The translations under genes and the position numbers were made by a program. Source: CAZEDM01 sp964511075 (GTDB lineage Bacteria; Zixibacteria; MSB-5A5; RBG-16-43-9). From it: a DNA stretch of 64,000 bases. The stretch's first letter is position 1. The number at the start of each line of letters is the position of its first letter. Of this stretch, positions 1 through 9,600 are shown in pieces. Below the pieces are notes generated by a model. It ran no database searches. It saw only the letters and a program-made list of their open reading frames with translations, and had not been told where the DNA came from. The stretch is taken from the NCBI GenBank assembly GCA_964511075.1, contig CAZEDM010000002.1:243396-307395 (forward strand), read 5' to 3'.

Positions 1-978
1 ATCGAGAAGATAACCCAAAGAAGGTTCGGGGTCATTTTTCTTTACGGACTGGTTTTTATAATCTTAGCCTTCGTCGTCGGATTGCCCTCAAGCTACTACG
101 GGTTTCATCTGGAGCAGAAATTCCAGCTTTCCAATCAGAATTTCGCACAGTGGTTTGGTGAACAATTAAAAAGCCTTCTGGTTCTTTTCATCGTCGGCAT
201 AATTTCTATCGAGGGGATATATTTCGCCTTGAAGAAAGCTCCCAGAACCTGGTGGATTTACGTCTCTGTGGTTTTCGTTTTTTTCACCGTCCTACTGGTG
301 AATCTGGCGCCGATTCTGGTTATGCCGCTTTTCAATGTCTATACACCCCTGCCTCAGGGTGAGATAAGGGACAGGCTGGTCGCCCTGTCGGATAAAGCCG
401 GTGTCAGGGTAGAAGAGATATACCAGATGGATATGAGCAAGCAGACCAAGAAGGCAAATGCCATGTTCACCGGGCTGGGTAACACCAAAAGGATTGTCCT
501 GGGTGACAACCTGATCAAGGAATACACACCGGATGAGATCGAGGTGGTTATCGCTCATGAGATGGGGCATAATATTATGAAGCATATATGGAAAATGATT
601 TTCTTTATGTCCTTCATCTCTGCGGTGGGGTTCTTCGTTATTCATCTGACTATGGGAGGGATTATAAACAGGTTCAGGAGAAGCCTGAAGATCGAGAATA
701 TGGCTGATATTGCCAGCCTGCCTTTGTTTATGCTAATTTTCACCCTGTTCAGTCTGGTCACCCTGCCCATTATGCCTGCTTATTCCCGGCACCTGGAGCG
801 CCAGGCAGACAAATACGCCCTAGATCTAACCGGGAAGCCGGATGCTTTCATCACCGCAATGGATAAACTGACCTATCAGAACCTCTCAAACCCGAATCCC
901 TCGCCGGTGATTGAGTTTCTGCTGTATGACCATCCGCCTGCTTCTAAAAGAATTAAGTTTGCGGAGACGTATAAATAA
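1..978 (+). CDS. M48 family (Ste24/CAAX-type) membrane zinc metalloprotease, 5' end cut by window
   Basis: The open frame runs in from base 1 with no stop, so the true start lies outside the window; an in-frame TTG at 82 is not needed as a start. Hydrophobic segments flank the catalytic region, as in Ste24/HtpX-type integral membrane proteases that cleave membrane or prenylated substrates. The zinc site is visible as HEMGH at 556-570, and a likely third ligand is the Glu in the later motif RHLERQADKYAL. The C-terminus (DHPPASKRI) is the usual conserved end of M48 proteins. The order and length fit the Ste24 (CAAX protease 1) branch better than short HtpX, but the missing N-terminus prevents certainty. 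The family call is firm; the substrate is unknown. Confidence 0.9.
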   Translation: MEKITQRRFGVIFLYGLVFIILAFVVGLPSSYYGFHLEQKFQLSNQNFAQWFGEQLKSLLVLFIVGIISIEGIYFALKKAPRTWWIYVSVVFVFFTVLLVNLAPILVMPLFNVYTPLPQGEIRDRLVALSDKAGVRVEEIYQMDMSKQTKKANAMFTGLGNTKRIVLGDNLIKEYTPDEIEVVIAHEMGHNIMKHIWKMIFFMSFISAVGFFVIHLTMGGIINRFRRSLKIENMADIASLPLFMLIFTLFSLVTLPIMPAYSRHLERQADKYALDLTGKPDAFITAMDKLTYQNLSNPNPSPVIEFLLYDHPPASKRIKFAETYK

Positions 979-986
979 TAACTACA

Positions 987-1021
987 GGATTCAAGGGTTT
1001 AAGGATTCGAGGGTTCAAGGG
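987..1021. repeat. Heptad-like word repeat (AAGGGTTC/AGGATTCG)
   Basis: Degenerate tandem copies of a 7-8 base word (caagggtt, aaggattcg, agggttcaa) directly follow the M48 stop codon. The same word recurs at 49373-49393, 52139-52173 and in related form at 57880-57917. Confidence 0.6.
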
Positions 1022-1066
1022 AAGAATAGGGAATACGGAAGACGTAAGAAGTAAGACGATAAAACG

Positions 1067-1189
1067 TAGGGCAAGGCTTGAGCCTTGCTAAGATATGGCG
1101 GAGGTCTTCAGACCTCCATTGATAGAGAAGGTAGGTCAGACATTCCTGTCTGACAATAAGAGGAGAACAGACAAGAATGTCTGTTCTAC
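1067..1189. repeat. Cluster of four short palindromes with different stems
   Basis: Four hairpins follow one another: GCAAGGCTTGAGCCTTGC (1071-1088), GGAGGTCTTCAGACCTCC (1100-1117), GTCAGACATTCCTGTCTGAC (1135-1154) and a 24-base palindrome with arms AGAACAGACA/TGTCTGTTCT (1164-1187). The last two also form a larger inverted repeat: the span 1131-1189 starts GTAG and ends CTAC, and its halves are reverse complements apart from a few changes. Confidence 0.85.
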
Positions 1190-1230
1190 CGTAATATCGT
1201 AAGGTAGTCCGCGAGAATGGAGAAAGATTT

Positions 1231-1737
1231 ATGAATGCATTAATCGGTTTTGTCGGTGTATTAATAGGTGCAGGAATTGGATTGATTCCTTATTTTATTG
1301 AAAGAAAGGAAAGATATAAATTTGAGTCATATAAGAATGAATTAGAAAGGAAATTAGAGGAATTCAAAAAAGATTTAAAGATAAAATATGAGGTTAGAAT
1401 AAAGACACATCAAGAGGCATTTGCATGGTTGATGGACTTAAATGTGGTATTGAACAGTGGTGATGAAGCTAAAATGCATAAAACTGCTGACCAAGCTAGA
1501 GATTGGTGGAATAAAAATTGTTTTTATTTAGATAGCGTATCAAGACAAAAGTTCTTTAGTTTAACTCAAAAGTCTCATATGTTTGCTAGAGACCTTAGAG
1601 AGAAAGACCCTGATATTAAGAGAGCAAGCAGAGATATTTGGGATCTGCTAGATGATACAATAAATTCCGTTCGTGATGGTATTAAAGTTGAGCGTCTTGA
1701 TGTTTTGGAAAGGCCTGAGGAGAAAAAAGAGGGTTAA
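1231..1737 (+). CDS. Small membrane-anchored coiled-coil protein, unknown function
   Basis: I do not recognise this 168-residue protein. Residues 3-22 form one hydrophobic helix (GFVGVLIGAGIGLIPYF), followed by a highly charged stretch rich in Lys and Glu (about 25-60) that looks like a coiled coil, then a mixed helical C-terminal half. The topology suggests an N-terminal anchor with a cytosolic helical body. The ATG is supported by GGAGA about 8 bases upstream. The coding sequence is visibly richer in A+T than the neighbouring genes and sits between two palindrome-rich gaps, which suggests an accessory or recently acquired gene. No catalytic motif is apparent. Confidence 0.7.
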   Translation: MNALIGFVGVLIGAGIGLIPYFIERKERYKFESYKNELERKLEEFKKDLKIKYEVRIKTHQEAFAWLMDLNVVLNSGDEAKMHKTADQARDWWNKNCFYLDSVSRQKFFSLTQKSHMFARDLREKDPDIKRASRDIWDLLDDTINSVRDGIKVERLDVLERPEEKKEG

Positions 1738-1760
1738 ACCAAATTATTTAACCAAAAAGT

Positions 1761-1817
1761 CGTGCAGGAATTCCAATTCCTGTACGAACAAGATATAGCG
1801 GAGATCTTCTGATCTCC
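1761..1817. repeat. Two short palindromes
   Basis: An imperfect palindrome centred on GAATTCCAATTC lies at 1761-1786, with arms CGTGCAGGAATT/AATTCCTGTACG. GGAGATCTTCTGATCTCC follows at 1800-1817. The first is a sibling of the copy at 3010-3035; the second matches the architecture of 1100-1117 and 5160-5177 but with a changed stem. Confidence 0.85.
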
Positions 1818-1838
1818 AGGATATGGCTGGAGAAAATA

Positions 1839-2927
1839 ATGTCAGGCAAAGCGATAATCAAAAATTTAATTCTTTTTACAATAATAGTCATTCTCCTTAC
1901 CGCTAACGCTCGAGGTGGAGAAAATTATTGGAGATGCATTTCCCAACAAGACGATAATACTGTTTTGATTGAGACTATGTGGGCTGATACGGTGATACAA
2001 GTTGGGGGAAAGCCACATGGGTTGGTTTTTCAGAAAAACAGGTATGGTACCGAAAAACATTTGTGGATTGTTCACAGAGGAGGAAAAATTAGCAAATGCT
2101 TATCTGCTGAGATGGATAATCAAGATACTCTTGACAATGGTAGCGTGTGGGTTGTTGATTTGCATGGATTTAAAACCTTGGCTAAAATACCTGTGGGAAA
2201 GTCACCGGCTCACATAGCAATTATCACAAGGGGTAAGATAGAAACTCTAAAAGCAGGAGTTAATAATCAAATTTCAAATCCAGCATACGCTTTTGTGACA
2301 AACGAGCTTGACAATGATGTTTCAGTAATTGATATATGGGCGAGAAAAGTTATTGAGAGGATTCCTGTTGGAATTAGACCTCATATGGTTAGAATCTCCC
2401 CTGATCAGAAGTATGTTTGCGTTGCCAATCTTGGATCTGAAGACATTTCTCTAATTGATCCTTTAAAGTTTGAGGTAGCGAAAACCATAAAAGTTGGTAA
2501 AACACCTTTTGGTATGGATTTCACGCCTGATGGGAAATATCTTTATATTTCTTTAAGCGAAGAAAATTCCTTACTGAAACTTGACTGCAAATCTTGGGAA
2601 GTATTAGATAAAATTCCAGTTGGAAGTAATCCTCTTGGAATCCGTGTAAGCCTCCCTACTGGTCGCTATGTTTATGTTGCATGTCCAGGAGTAGATGATA
2701 ATTCAAACAGTTTAGTTTTTAAGATAGATACGAAAACTAAAAAGACAGTTGCTAAGATCAAAGTTGGCAAGGGGTGTTCAGAGTTAGAGATTAATACCAG
2801 AGGAGATTACCTTTCGGTGATTAATACGTTAGAAAATACCCTTACCGAGATACAGATGGGCACAAGTAGTGTTGTTGGGACTAGATCTATTGGTAATTGT
2901 CCAATCTACATAGTTTCTGACAGGTGA
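1839..2927 (+). CDS. Secreted YVTN/YncE-type seven-bladed beta-propeller protein
   Basis: The 362-residue product begins with a Sec signal peptide (hydrophobic ILFTIIVILLTANA, cleavage near residue 26), so it should be exported. From about residue 90 it carries repeated blades with the YVTN pattern: VSVIDIWARKVIERIPVG, then SPDQKYVCVANLGSEDISLID, then TPDGKYLYISLSEENSLLKLD, each ending in an (I/V)PVG-like turn. Such propellers act as surface or periplasmic binding scaffolds and some are fused to enzymes; no enzyme domain is present here. The ATG is preceded by GGAG at a usable distance. The gene is A+T rich like its upstream neighbour and is bounded by palindromic repeats. The specific ligand is unknown. 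Confidence 0.82.
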   Translation: MSGKAIIKNLILFTIIVILLTANARGGENYWRCISQQDDNTVLIETMWADTVIQVGGKPHGLVFQKNRYGTEKHLWIVHRGGKISKCLSAEMDNQDTLDNGSVWVVDLHGFKTLAKIPVGKSPAHIAIITRGKIETLKAGVNNQISNPAYAFVTNELDNDVSVIDIWARKVIERIPVGIRPHMVRISPDQKYVCVANLGSEDISLIDPLKFEVAKTIKVGKTPFGMDFTPDGKYLYISLSEENSLLKLDCKSWEVLDKIPVGSNPLGIRVSLPTGRYVYVACPGVDDNSNSLVFKIDTKTKKTVAKIKVGKGCSELEINTRGDYLSVINTLENTLTEIQMGTSSVVGTRSIGNCPIYIVSDR

Positions 2928-3009
2928 GGTAGTTTGCTGAAACGGTTAATGGAGGCTTCAAACCTTTTGTTACAAAAAAGGTTTCCTGAGAGATGTGAGT
3001 AATTTTTAA

Positions 3010-3035
3010 CGTGCGGGAATTCCAATTCCCGCACG
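3010..3035. repeat. Perfect palindrome CGTGCGGGAATT-centred
   Basis: The 26-base element has arms CGTGCGGGAATT and AATTCCCGCACG around a two-base centre. It lies just upstream of the aconitase-family gene and is a stem variant of the element at 1761-1786. Confidence 0.9.
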
Positions 3036-3047
3036 AACGGAGTTTAT

Positions 3048-4310
3048 ATGCCAGGCAAAACCATAATCGAAAAAATATTATCCAAAGCCTCGGGCAAGGA
3101 TGTTTACGTAAATGACCGCGTCTGGGCAGAGGTGGATCTGGCGGTGGTGCGTGATTTCGGCGGTCCGAATGTGGTTTTAGAGTTCGATGAGTTTACCAAT
3201 AAAGGCAAAGTAAAGGACCCGGATAAGATCGCTATGACCTTTGATTATCAGGCGCCGGCTAAGGATTTGAAAGTTGCACAGAATCAGGCTCTGTGCAGAG
3301 AATTTGCCAAAAGGCAGGGAATAAAAAATCTTTTCGATGTGAACTGGGGAATAGGTCAGCATGTCTTATTAGAACAGGGTATGATAAAGCCTGGCTCAGT
3401 TGTAGTAGGCACTGACAGCCATATGAATCTTTTGGGTGCGGTAGGTTCTTTTTCCTCCGGCGTTGGCACGACCGATGTTGTAGCGACCTGGTATTCGGGA
3501 AAGCTCTGGTTCAGGGTGCCAGAGACGATTAAGGTTATCTTCCAAGGAAAATATAAAGAGCCGTCCTCTGCCAAGGATCTGACTTTGAAATTTGTTAAGG
3601 AAATCGGAATGGATAAGCCGAATTATAAATCCTTAGAATTTATTGGAGACCCAATAGATCGGCTTTCGCTTGCCGGAAGGCTGACCTTAGGTAGTATGAT
3701 TACTGAGATCAACGGGAAAATCTGCTTTATCGAGCCATCAGGAGAGGCATTGAGTTTTCTAAAAGAAAGAATAAAGGATGGATTCGAGATAGTCAAAAGC
3801 GATAAGGATGCAGAATATTCAGAGAAAGTTGAGATAGATGTCGAAAATTTGGTTCCCCAGATCGCCTGTCCTCACACACCGGATAATGTCGTTCCGGTGG
3901 AAGAAGTTGAAGGTAGGCCTTTCAACGAGGGTTTTATCGGTTCCTGCACCAACGGCAGGTTTGAGGATTTTGAGGCTGCGGCAAAGATTCTGAAAAAAGC
4001 GGGAAAGATACATCCGGAGGTTCGGCTGATCATAGTTCCAGCCACCAGAGAGGTGGCAGGGCAGATGTTGAAAGAAGGGCTGTATGAGACCTTTATGAAT
4101 GTGGGGGCAATGATCTCCAATCCGGGATGTAGTCTCTGCACTGCGGGACATCACGGCGTCTTGGGAAAAGGAGATGTTTTGCTTTCTACTTCCAATAGGA
4201 ATTTTTTGGGTAAATTGGGTAAAGGAGCAGAGGTTTATCTGTGCAGTCCGGCAACAGTTGCCGCATCGGCAGTGACGGGGAAAATCACGAGTCCGGGAAG
4301 ATATTTATAA
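3048..4310 (+). CDS. Aconitase/LeuC/homoaconitase family large subunit
   Basis: The 420-residue protein belongs to the iron-sulfur hydro-lyase family that isomerises 3-isopropylmalate, homocitrate or related hydroxy acids. The three [4Fe-4S] cysteines are present: GSCTNGR (Cys about residue 300) and NPGCSLC (Cys about 361 and 364). The substrate-binding DSHMNLLGAVGSF and GVGTTDV segments are also intact. Its length matches the shorter archaeal-type LeuC/HacA subunits rather than the roughly 466-residue E. coli LeuC. These enzymes need a separate small (swivelling) subunit, and none is encoded next to this gene; no leuA, leuB or leuD is in the window. The exact substrate (3-isopropylmalate, homoaconitate or citrate) cannot be decided from the sequence alone. 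Confidence 0.88.
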   Translation: MPGKTIIEKILSKASGKDVYVNDRVWAEVDLAVVRDFGGPNVVLEFDEFTNKGKVKDPDKIAMTFDYQAPAKDLKVAQNQALCREFAKRQGIKNLFDVNWGIGQHVLLEQGMIKPGSVVVGTDSHMNLLGAVGSFSSGVGTTDVVATWYSGKLWFRVPETIKVIFQGKYKEPSSAKDLTLKFVKEIGMDKPNYKSLEFIGDPIDRLSLAGRLTLGSMITEINGKICFIEPSGEALSFLKERIKDGFEIVKSDKDAEYSEKVEIDVENLVPQIACPHTPDNVVPVEEVEGRPFNEGFIGSCTNGRFEDFEAAAKILKKAGKIHPEVRLIIVPATREVAGQMLKEGLYETFMNVGAMISNPGCSLCTAGHHGVLGKGDVLLSTSNRNFLGKLGKGAEVYLCSPATVAASAVTGKITSPGRYL

Positions 4311-4351
4311 AAAAGTAAGACGTAAGACGAAAAGTCATAATATCTGAAGTT

Positions 4352-4439
4352 GTAGTGCGACCCTTTAGGGTCGCTTAAGCGAGGCTAGAAGCCTCGCACT
4401 ACGAAACAAGAAGATAAGTATGGAAGGCTGAAGCCTTCC
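4352..4439. repeat. Compound palindrome GTAGTGCGA...TCGCACTAC plus a third hairpin
   Basis: At 4352-4402 two different hairpins (CGACCCTTTAGGGTCG and GCGAGGCTAGAAGCCTCGC) sit inside an outer inverted repeat whose ends are GTAGTGCGA and the partly matching CGCACTAC. A separate hairpin, GGAAGGCTGAAGCCTTCC, follows at 4422-4439. They may also act as a transcription barrier after the aconitase-family gene, but no T-run follows. Confidence 0.85.
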
Positions 4440-4462
4440 GCTACAAGAATACGAAGAAAAAA

Positions 4463-5140
4463 ATGAAAGGGACATTAGTAAATACAGCCACGGTAATCAT
4501 CGGGAGCCTGATAGGTCTGGCTATAGGGAGCAGGTTCACCGAGAAGATAAAAACCATCGTTCTGCAGGCACTGGGTCTGTGCACGCTTCTGATCGGGATG
4601 AAGATGGCTTTCAAGACAGAGAATATACTTCTGGTTATAGGAAGCTTAGCGCTGGGAGGGATTACAGGCGAATTGCTGAGAATAGAGGATGGGCTGGAGA
4701 GAATCGGAGAGATAATAAAAAGCAAAGTGAAATCAGATTCCGGGACTTTCGTTCTGGGATTTGTCACAGCTAGTTTGGTTTTCTGTGTGGGACCTATGAC
4801 CATCGTAGGCTCGCTCGAGGATGGCATCTCCGGAGATGCCTCCACCCTTTACGCCAAATCTATGCTGGATGGTTTCGCCTCGATAGCCTTCGCTTCAAGT
4901 TTAGGAATAGGGGTATTTTTTTCCTTCCTGACAGTTCTGATTTTTCAAGGAGCCTTGACCCTTTTAGGGGCTCGCTTAACATTTCTGCTTGAGCCCCGTA
5001 TATTGAGTGAGCTGACCGCCACTGGCGGCTTGATGATCTTGGGAATCGGGTTTTATCTTTTGGATATAAAGAGAATCAAAGTCGGGAATTTTCTGCCGAG
5101 TCTGATTTTCGTGGTTATATTAGCTTTGATTTTCAAGTAA
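4463..5140 (+). CDS. DUF554 family integral membrane protein
   Basis: The 225-residue protein is hydrophobic along most of its length, with about six membrane helices. It matches the DUF554 (YqgA/YdfK) pattern: an N-terminal GTLVNTATVIIGSLIGL, the central GFVTASLVFCVGPMTIVGSLEDG signature around residues 100-120, and a C-terminal TATGGLMILGIGFYLL. Members are inner-membrane proteins of unproven function, often suggested to be transporters. The start is ATG 4463. The gene stands alone between palindromic repeats, with no obvious partner. Confidence 0.88.
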   Translation: MKGTLVNTATVIIGSLIGLAIGSRFTEKIKTIVLQALGLCTLLIGMKMAFKTENILLVIGSLALGGITGELLRIEDGLERIGEIIKSKVKSDSGTFVLGFVTASLVFCVGPMTIVGSLEDGISGDASTLYAKSMLDGFASIAFASSLGIGVFFSFLTVLIFQGALTLLGARLTFLLEPRILSELTATGGLMILGIGFYLLDIKRIKVGNFLPSLIFVVILALIFK

Positions 5141-5159
5141 GGTTTTGGTGAAAGGTAGC

Positions 5160-5177
5160 GGAGGTCTTCAGACCTCC
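5160..5177. repeat. Palindrome GGAGGTCTTCAGACCTCC
   Basis: This 18-base palindrome is identical to the copy at 1100-1117 and differs by one base in the loop from the copy at 47315-47332. Confidence 0.9.
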
Positions 5178-5306
5178 AGGAAAAGAATATGGAAAGCCAA
5201 ACTTTTCGCTAGATTATTTATTTAACAAGTAATCTTCAGTGAAGAGGCCATTCGACCGATTTAAGGGTTAGATGAGCAAAAAAACAATCTGAATGTGAGG
5301 TGAGTT

Positions 5307-6398
5307 ATGACGGTAACAGTTGAAAGCAAGCTCCTGGATTTAAGGCCCGATCATATCAAGGAGAAGTTAGGGAGCAAAAGTAAGGCCTGTCTTTTAAATT
5401 CGCATGACATCTTCAAGGCAATCAGGGACGAGAAGGTCATCGTGATGGCGTGTAATATCCGCATAAAGCACGTGCTTTCCGGCATAATGAGAGCGGCAGA
5501 GAAGCTGGATTCGATCGTGGCTTTCGAGCTGGCTAAATCTGAGGGGAATCTGGATGGCGGGTATACCGGCATGACCCCGGAGGTTTTCTTCGATACGGTG
5601 ATAGACTATGCCGAGAGTACAGGTTTTATGATGCCTTTTTTTATTCACGGAGACCACATCACCACCAAAAATACCTCCCCAGAGGAGATGGAATCCTCCA
5701 GGAAACTGATCGAAGCTGAGCTGAAAGCTGGTTATACCTCCTACGCCATAGATTCCTCTTTTAACGAGTTACACGATAATATTCGCATAACTACTGAGCT
5801 GGCTCAGCCGATTATCCAGGCAGGTCTGGGATTGGAAGTTGAGGTAGGCGAGATAAAGCATACCGGACAGGAAAGTGCAATAACCACAGTTGAGGAAGCG
5901 ACCACATTTATAAACAGCCTGTGGGATAACAAGGTTAAGCCGGACCTTCTTGCCATAAATAACGGGTCCAAGCACGGGAATTATTTAGCCGGGGAGAAGG
6001 TTTTCATCAACCTGGACAGGACCGGTGAAATCTATAAGGTGATCAAAGACAGGGGAGTCTGTATTGCCCAGCACGGTACCACCGGCACCCCCTTGAGCGT
6101 TGTGGGGAAATTTGCCGATTACGGAATTCGCAAGGGAAACGTGGGAACCGAATGGCAGAATATCGCCCATAAGGGCCTGCCCAAGGATTTAATGGAGCAG
6201 ATGAGGAAATGGTCTGCGGAGAATAAAAAGGACCTCAAATTCGCCACCAAGGTTTTCAAGAAGGAGATAGATTCGATCCCGGAGAAAGAGCGTAAAGCTA
6301 TCGAGGAGATGGCATACCAGACTGCCTGTGAGTTTATCACTGCTTTCAGGGCGGAGAAGCTGGCCTCTAAATTAAAGGATAAACTTTTTAAGCAGTAG
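5307..6398 (+). CDS. Class II (metal-dependent) fructose-bisphosphate aldolase family protein
   Basis: The 363-residue protein shows the class II aldolase layout: a metal-binding HGDH near residue 115, the SYAIDSS strand near 150, EVEVGEI near 190, NNGSKHGNY near 220 and AQHGTTGTP near 255, followed by the phosphate-binding turn before GNVGTEWQN. These correspond to the zinc histidines, the acidic base and the phosphate loop of fructose-bisphosphate aldolase, which interconverts fructose-1,6-bisphosphate with two triose phosphates. The motifs are divergent (HGDH instead of LDHG), so tagatose-bisphosphate or another ketose bisphosphate remains possible. The start ATG 5307 has GTGAGGTGAG just upstream. 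It is probably cytosolic and monocistronic. Confidence 0.82.
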   Translation: MTVTVESKLLDLRPDHIKEKLGSKSKACLLNSHDIFKAIRDEKVIVMACNIRIKHVLSGIMRAAEKLDSIVAFELAKSEGNLDGGYTGMTPEVFFDTVIDYAESTGFMMPFFIHGDHITTKNTSPEEMESSRKLIEAELKAGYTSYAIDSSFNELHDNIRITTELAQPIIQAGLGLEVEVGEIKHTGQESAITTVEEATTFINSLWDNKVKPDLLAINNGSKHGNYLAGEKVFINLDRTGEIYKVIKDRGVCIAQHGTTGTPLSVVGKFADYGIRKGNVGTEWQNIAHKGLPKDLMEQMRKWSAENKKDLKFATKVFKKEIDSIPEKERKAIEEMAYQTACEFITAFRAEKLASKLKDKLFKQ

Positions 6399-6447
6399 GG
6401 AGCTGTTAAATATTTGAACATTTTGAACTTAGCCCCTCAAAAAAAGC

Positions 6448-6475
6448 TTGACAAAATCTGGTTTAATGTTATTAT
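6448..6475 (+). promoter_or_regulatory. Sigma-70-type promoter upstream of the secretion locus
   Basis: TTGACA (6448-6453) is separated by 16 bases from TATTAT (6470-6475), about 190 bases ahead of the PorU-like gene. No second strong promoter is evident before 25 kb, so it may serve a long transcript. Confidence 0.6.
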
Positions 6476-6665
6476 GTAGGTGACGTAAAAGAAAGGATGT
6501 GCCTATAGTAGATAGTTAAAGGGTAGTTGGCGGTTTTGGAAAATTTACTTGTTTTTGAAAAGGAGCGTCCCTTTAACTATGAGGCATATTGTCTCCCGAG
6601 CAGATAATCCGGAAAGAAGGATTGAGCCTCGGTTTTTTATTTGTTCAAATTCCCCTGCTTTTGGT

Positions 6666-9600
6666 ATGATTCAAAGAATCGCTTTATCTCTTTTTATCTT
6701 TTTGCTCTTTTCGTCAGCCGCCCTCCCTTTAGCTCTTCTGGCTTCGAACGAATACAGCGATATTCAGATCATAAGGTCAGACGAGAAGGGAATCGTCTTC
6801 AGATATAACGTTCCTGAGCTTACTTCCTTTAAACAGAATAGCGCGGATAGCCTGTTCGACATTCCGGAAATCGACAAATGCCCGTTATCCCAGGACCCCG
6901 GATATCCTCAGGTTCCGGTAAGAATAGTGGTGATCGGTGTTCCGCTTGAGGGAGAGGTGAATGTCAGCGTCCTGGAAGAGAACAGCCTGGATAGGGGTAA
7001 GCTCAATCTGCCCTTTTTTGAGGGGAGAATAATAGAAGGGGAATCAAAAACAAGAAAGGCAGAGGTCTCTAACCAGGACATATTCTACCCGGAAAAGCGG
7101 GTGGGCTTTGGCTCTCCGGTTTTTATGAGAAACCAGAGGATTATAAGGCTCAAGATTTTTCCGCTTCAGTATAATCCCCTGAGAAAAGCCGTGAGATATT
7201 ACTCCGACATCACCATTGCGGTGGATTTTTCAGGAGGAAAGAAAAAAGAGGGGTTAATCGAAAATGATTTGTTTGAGAAGGTGTATCAGGGGACTCTTCT
7301 GAATTATGAAGTGGCTAAGAGATGGAGAAAAACAAAAGAGATAGATTTAAAGAAGGCTTTACAGAATAACCCCTTCGATTATTCGGATACCTGGTATAAA
7401 CTGACCCTGCGGGAAAACGGTATCTACAAAATAGACGGCAACTATCTGGCGAATGCGGGGATAGATCTCTCGTCTGTTGACCCGCAAAAGATAAGAATCT
7501 TCAGCGGGGGAGGAAGGGTCCTGCCGGTATCGAACTCCTCTCCACGACCAGAGCTTAAAGAGCTTGCTATACTGGTCTCGGATGGAGATGACGGTGTATT
7601 CGACCCGGCGGATTACATTCTTTTTTACGGCTGGTCTGTGAACAGCTGGGAATACGATTCGGTCTCAGGTGATTATAAATATTATACCAATACCTACACC
7701 TGGGATAACGTTTACTGGCTTACTTTCACCGGTAATTTCCCTGAGCCTGCAAGAAGGATGGAAACAGTCGACGGCAGCCTGTCTGAACCAGATTCGCTTA
7801 TCTCCATTAAAACCAAAGACAGGATTCACGCGGAAACTGATAGGATGTTGGGAGAGGACTCTGATGGAATACCATATAATTATTTTGATTGGTACTGGAA
7901 GGATAGTAGCTCTTTTACTTTATATCAGTCCCTGATTAATGTTTTTCCAGGTGATACTGCTGTCATTAAAGTAAAAGATGTGTCATACTATGCCTCTTCG
8001 ATAATTCTTAATTCCGATACTATGTCGGGGAGCGAGCTTGAAAAAGCTAACTCCATAACTTCTGCCCGCTTCACGAATCTGAGCGACGGGTTAAATACAT
8101 TGCAATTCAATTTTCCCTCCTTTACCTATCTGGATTACTACGAGGTCAGATACTGGAAAAAGCTTATCTGTTCCAGTGACCTTCTCAGGCTCGAAAATCC
8201 TGACACCTCCGAGGTTGTCGAGTACAGAGCCTCCGGCTTTGCTGGAACTGCTCCCTATCTTTTCGAGATAGACGACAGGTTCGGTGTAAAAAGATTTGTC
8301 AGCTTCGCCAGCGTCTCCGATTCAATCAAATTCCAGGACCAGTCCATAAATGGAGAGAAAAAGGAATATTACCTGCTGGACCAGACTAAATTCAAAACGC
8401 CTCTTTCGATCAGCCTCGACCAGATGGCGGATCTAAGGAACACCTCCAACCAGGCTGACCTTCTGGTGGTCACCCATTCCGATTTTTACGAGCAGCTGCA
8501 GGAATACAAGAGCTTCAGGGAGAGCTTTAACTCGCTCAGAGTCAAGATAGTCAAAGTCGAGGATATATATGACGAGTTCTCCTGGGGGCTTTTTGACCCT
8601 GTGGCGATAAGGGATTTTCTGAAATATGCCTATGAGAATTATTCAAGACCAGCACCGGCTTATGCTCTTCTGGTGGGAGATGGGACCTATGACTACAAAA
8701 ACCTTTTGACGGTAAGTTCACAAAACTGGATACCCCCTTTCGCCACCAATCCTGGTATCACTTATGATATCTCGGTCTCAGACGATAACTACGTTTATTT
8801 TGGCAACTATGGTTATCTGGATGAAGATACCAACGGGATTGTGGATATGTTCATCGGTAGATGGCCGGTTAAGACTGCTCAGGATGTGCAGATAATAACC
8901 AATAAAATCAAGGAGTATGAGAGTTCTCCGGAATACGGCACCTGGAAGAATTTAATAACTCTGGTGGCGGATGATGAATTTCATCCACGGGGAGTCAACA
9001 ATAACGAATCGGAGCACACGGAATATACTGAGATTTTGGATAGCCTTCATATTCCTCTGAGATTCAATCTGAATAAAATCTACCTGATGGAATACCCCGC
9101 TGATGCCAATAATTTTAAGCCGGAGGCAGAGGATGCTATCATCGATGCGATTAACAGCGGGACGGTAATAGTTAACTATATGGGGCATGGCAACCCTAAT
9201 GTCTGGGCGGATGAATACGTCTTCAAAAGAGAGCAGGATATTCCAAGATTAAAAAACAAAAGAAGATTGCCATTGATTTACGTGGCATCCTGCAGCATAG
9301 GACTTTTCTTCAACCCCTTCAGCGAGGGGATGGCTGAGGAGTTCCTGAGGGCAGAGGATAAAGGCGCAATCTCTGTGATCTCTGCCACCTGGCTGGTCTT
9401 TGCCTATCCCAATGCCCAACTCAACTACAAAGTCTACGACCTGTTGTTGTCTCCGGATTCGCTCAGCATAGCAGAGGCATTATATATTGCTAAACTTTTA
9501 AGAGGTTACTATCCAAATGATCGGCAATTTATACTAATCGGGGACCCTTTGACTTTTATATCTGTACCTGAATTACAGGTAAGAATAAAGAACTTAAGCT

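Noticed and set aside
292..645. Minus-strand open frame of 117 codons inside the M48 gene
   Set aside because: It lies fully inside a conserved coding region in antisense, with no ribosome-binding site or recognisable motif. The same holds for the other antisense frames, for example 3819-4154, 9666-10037, 19537-19971, 46273-46701 and 59693-60058.
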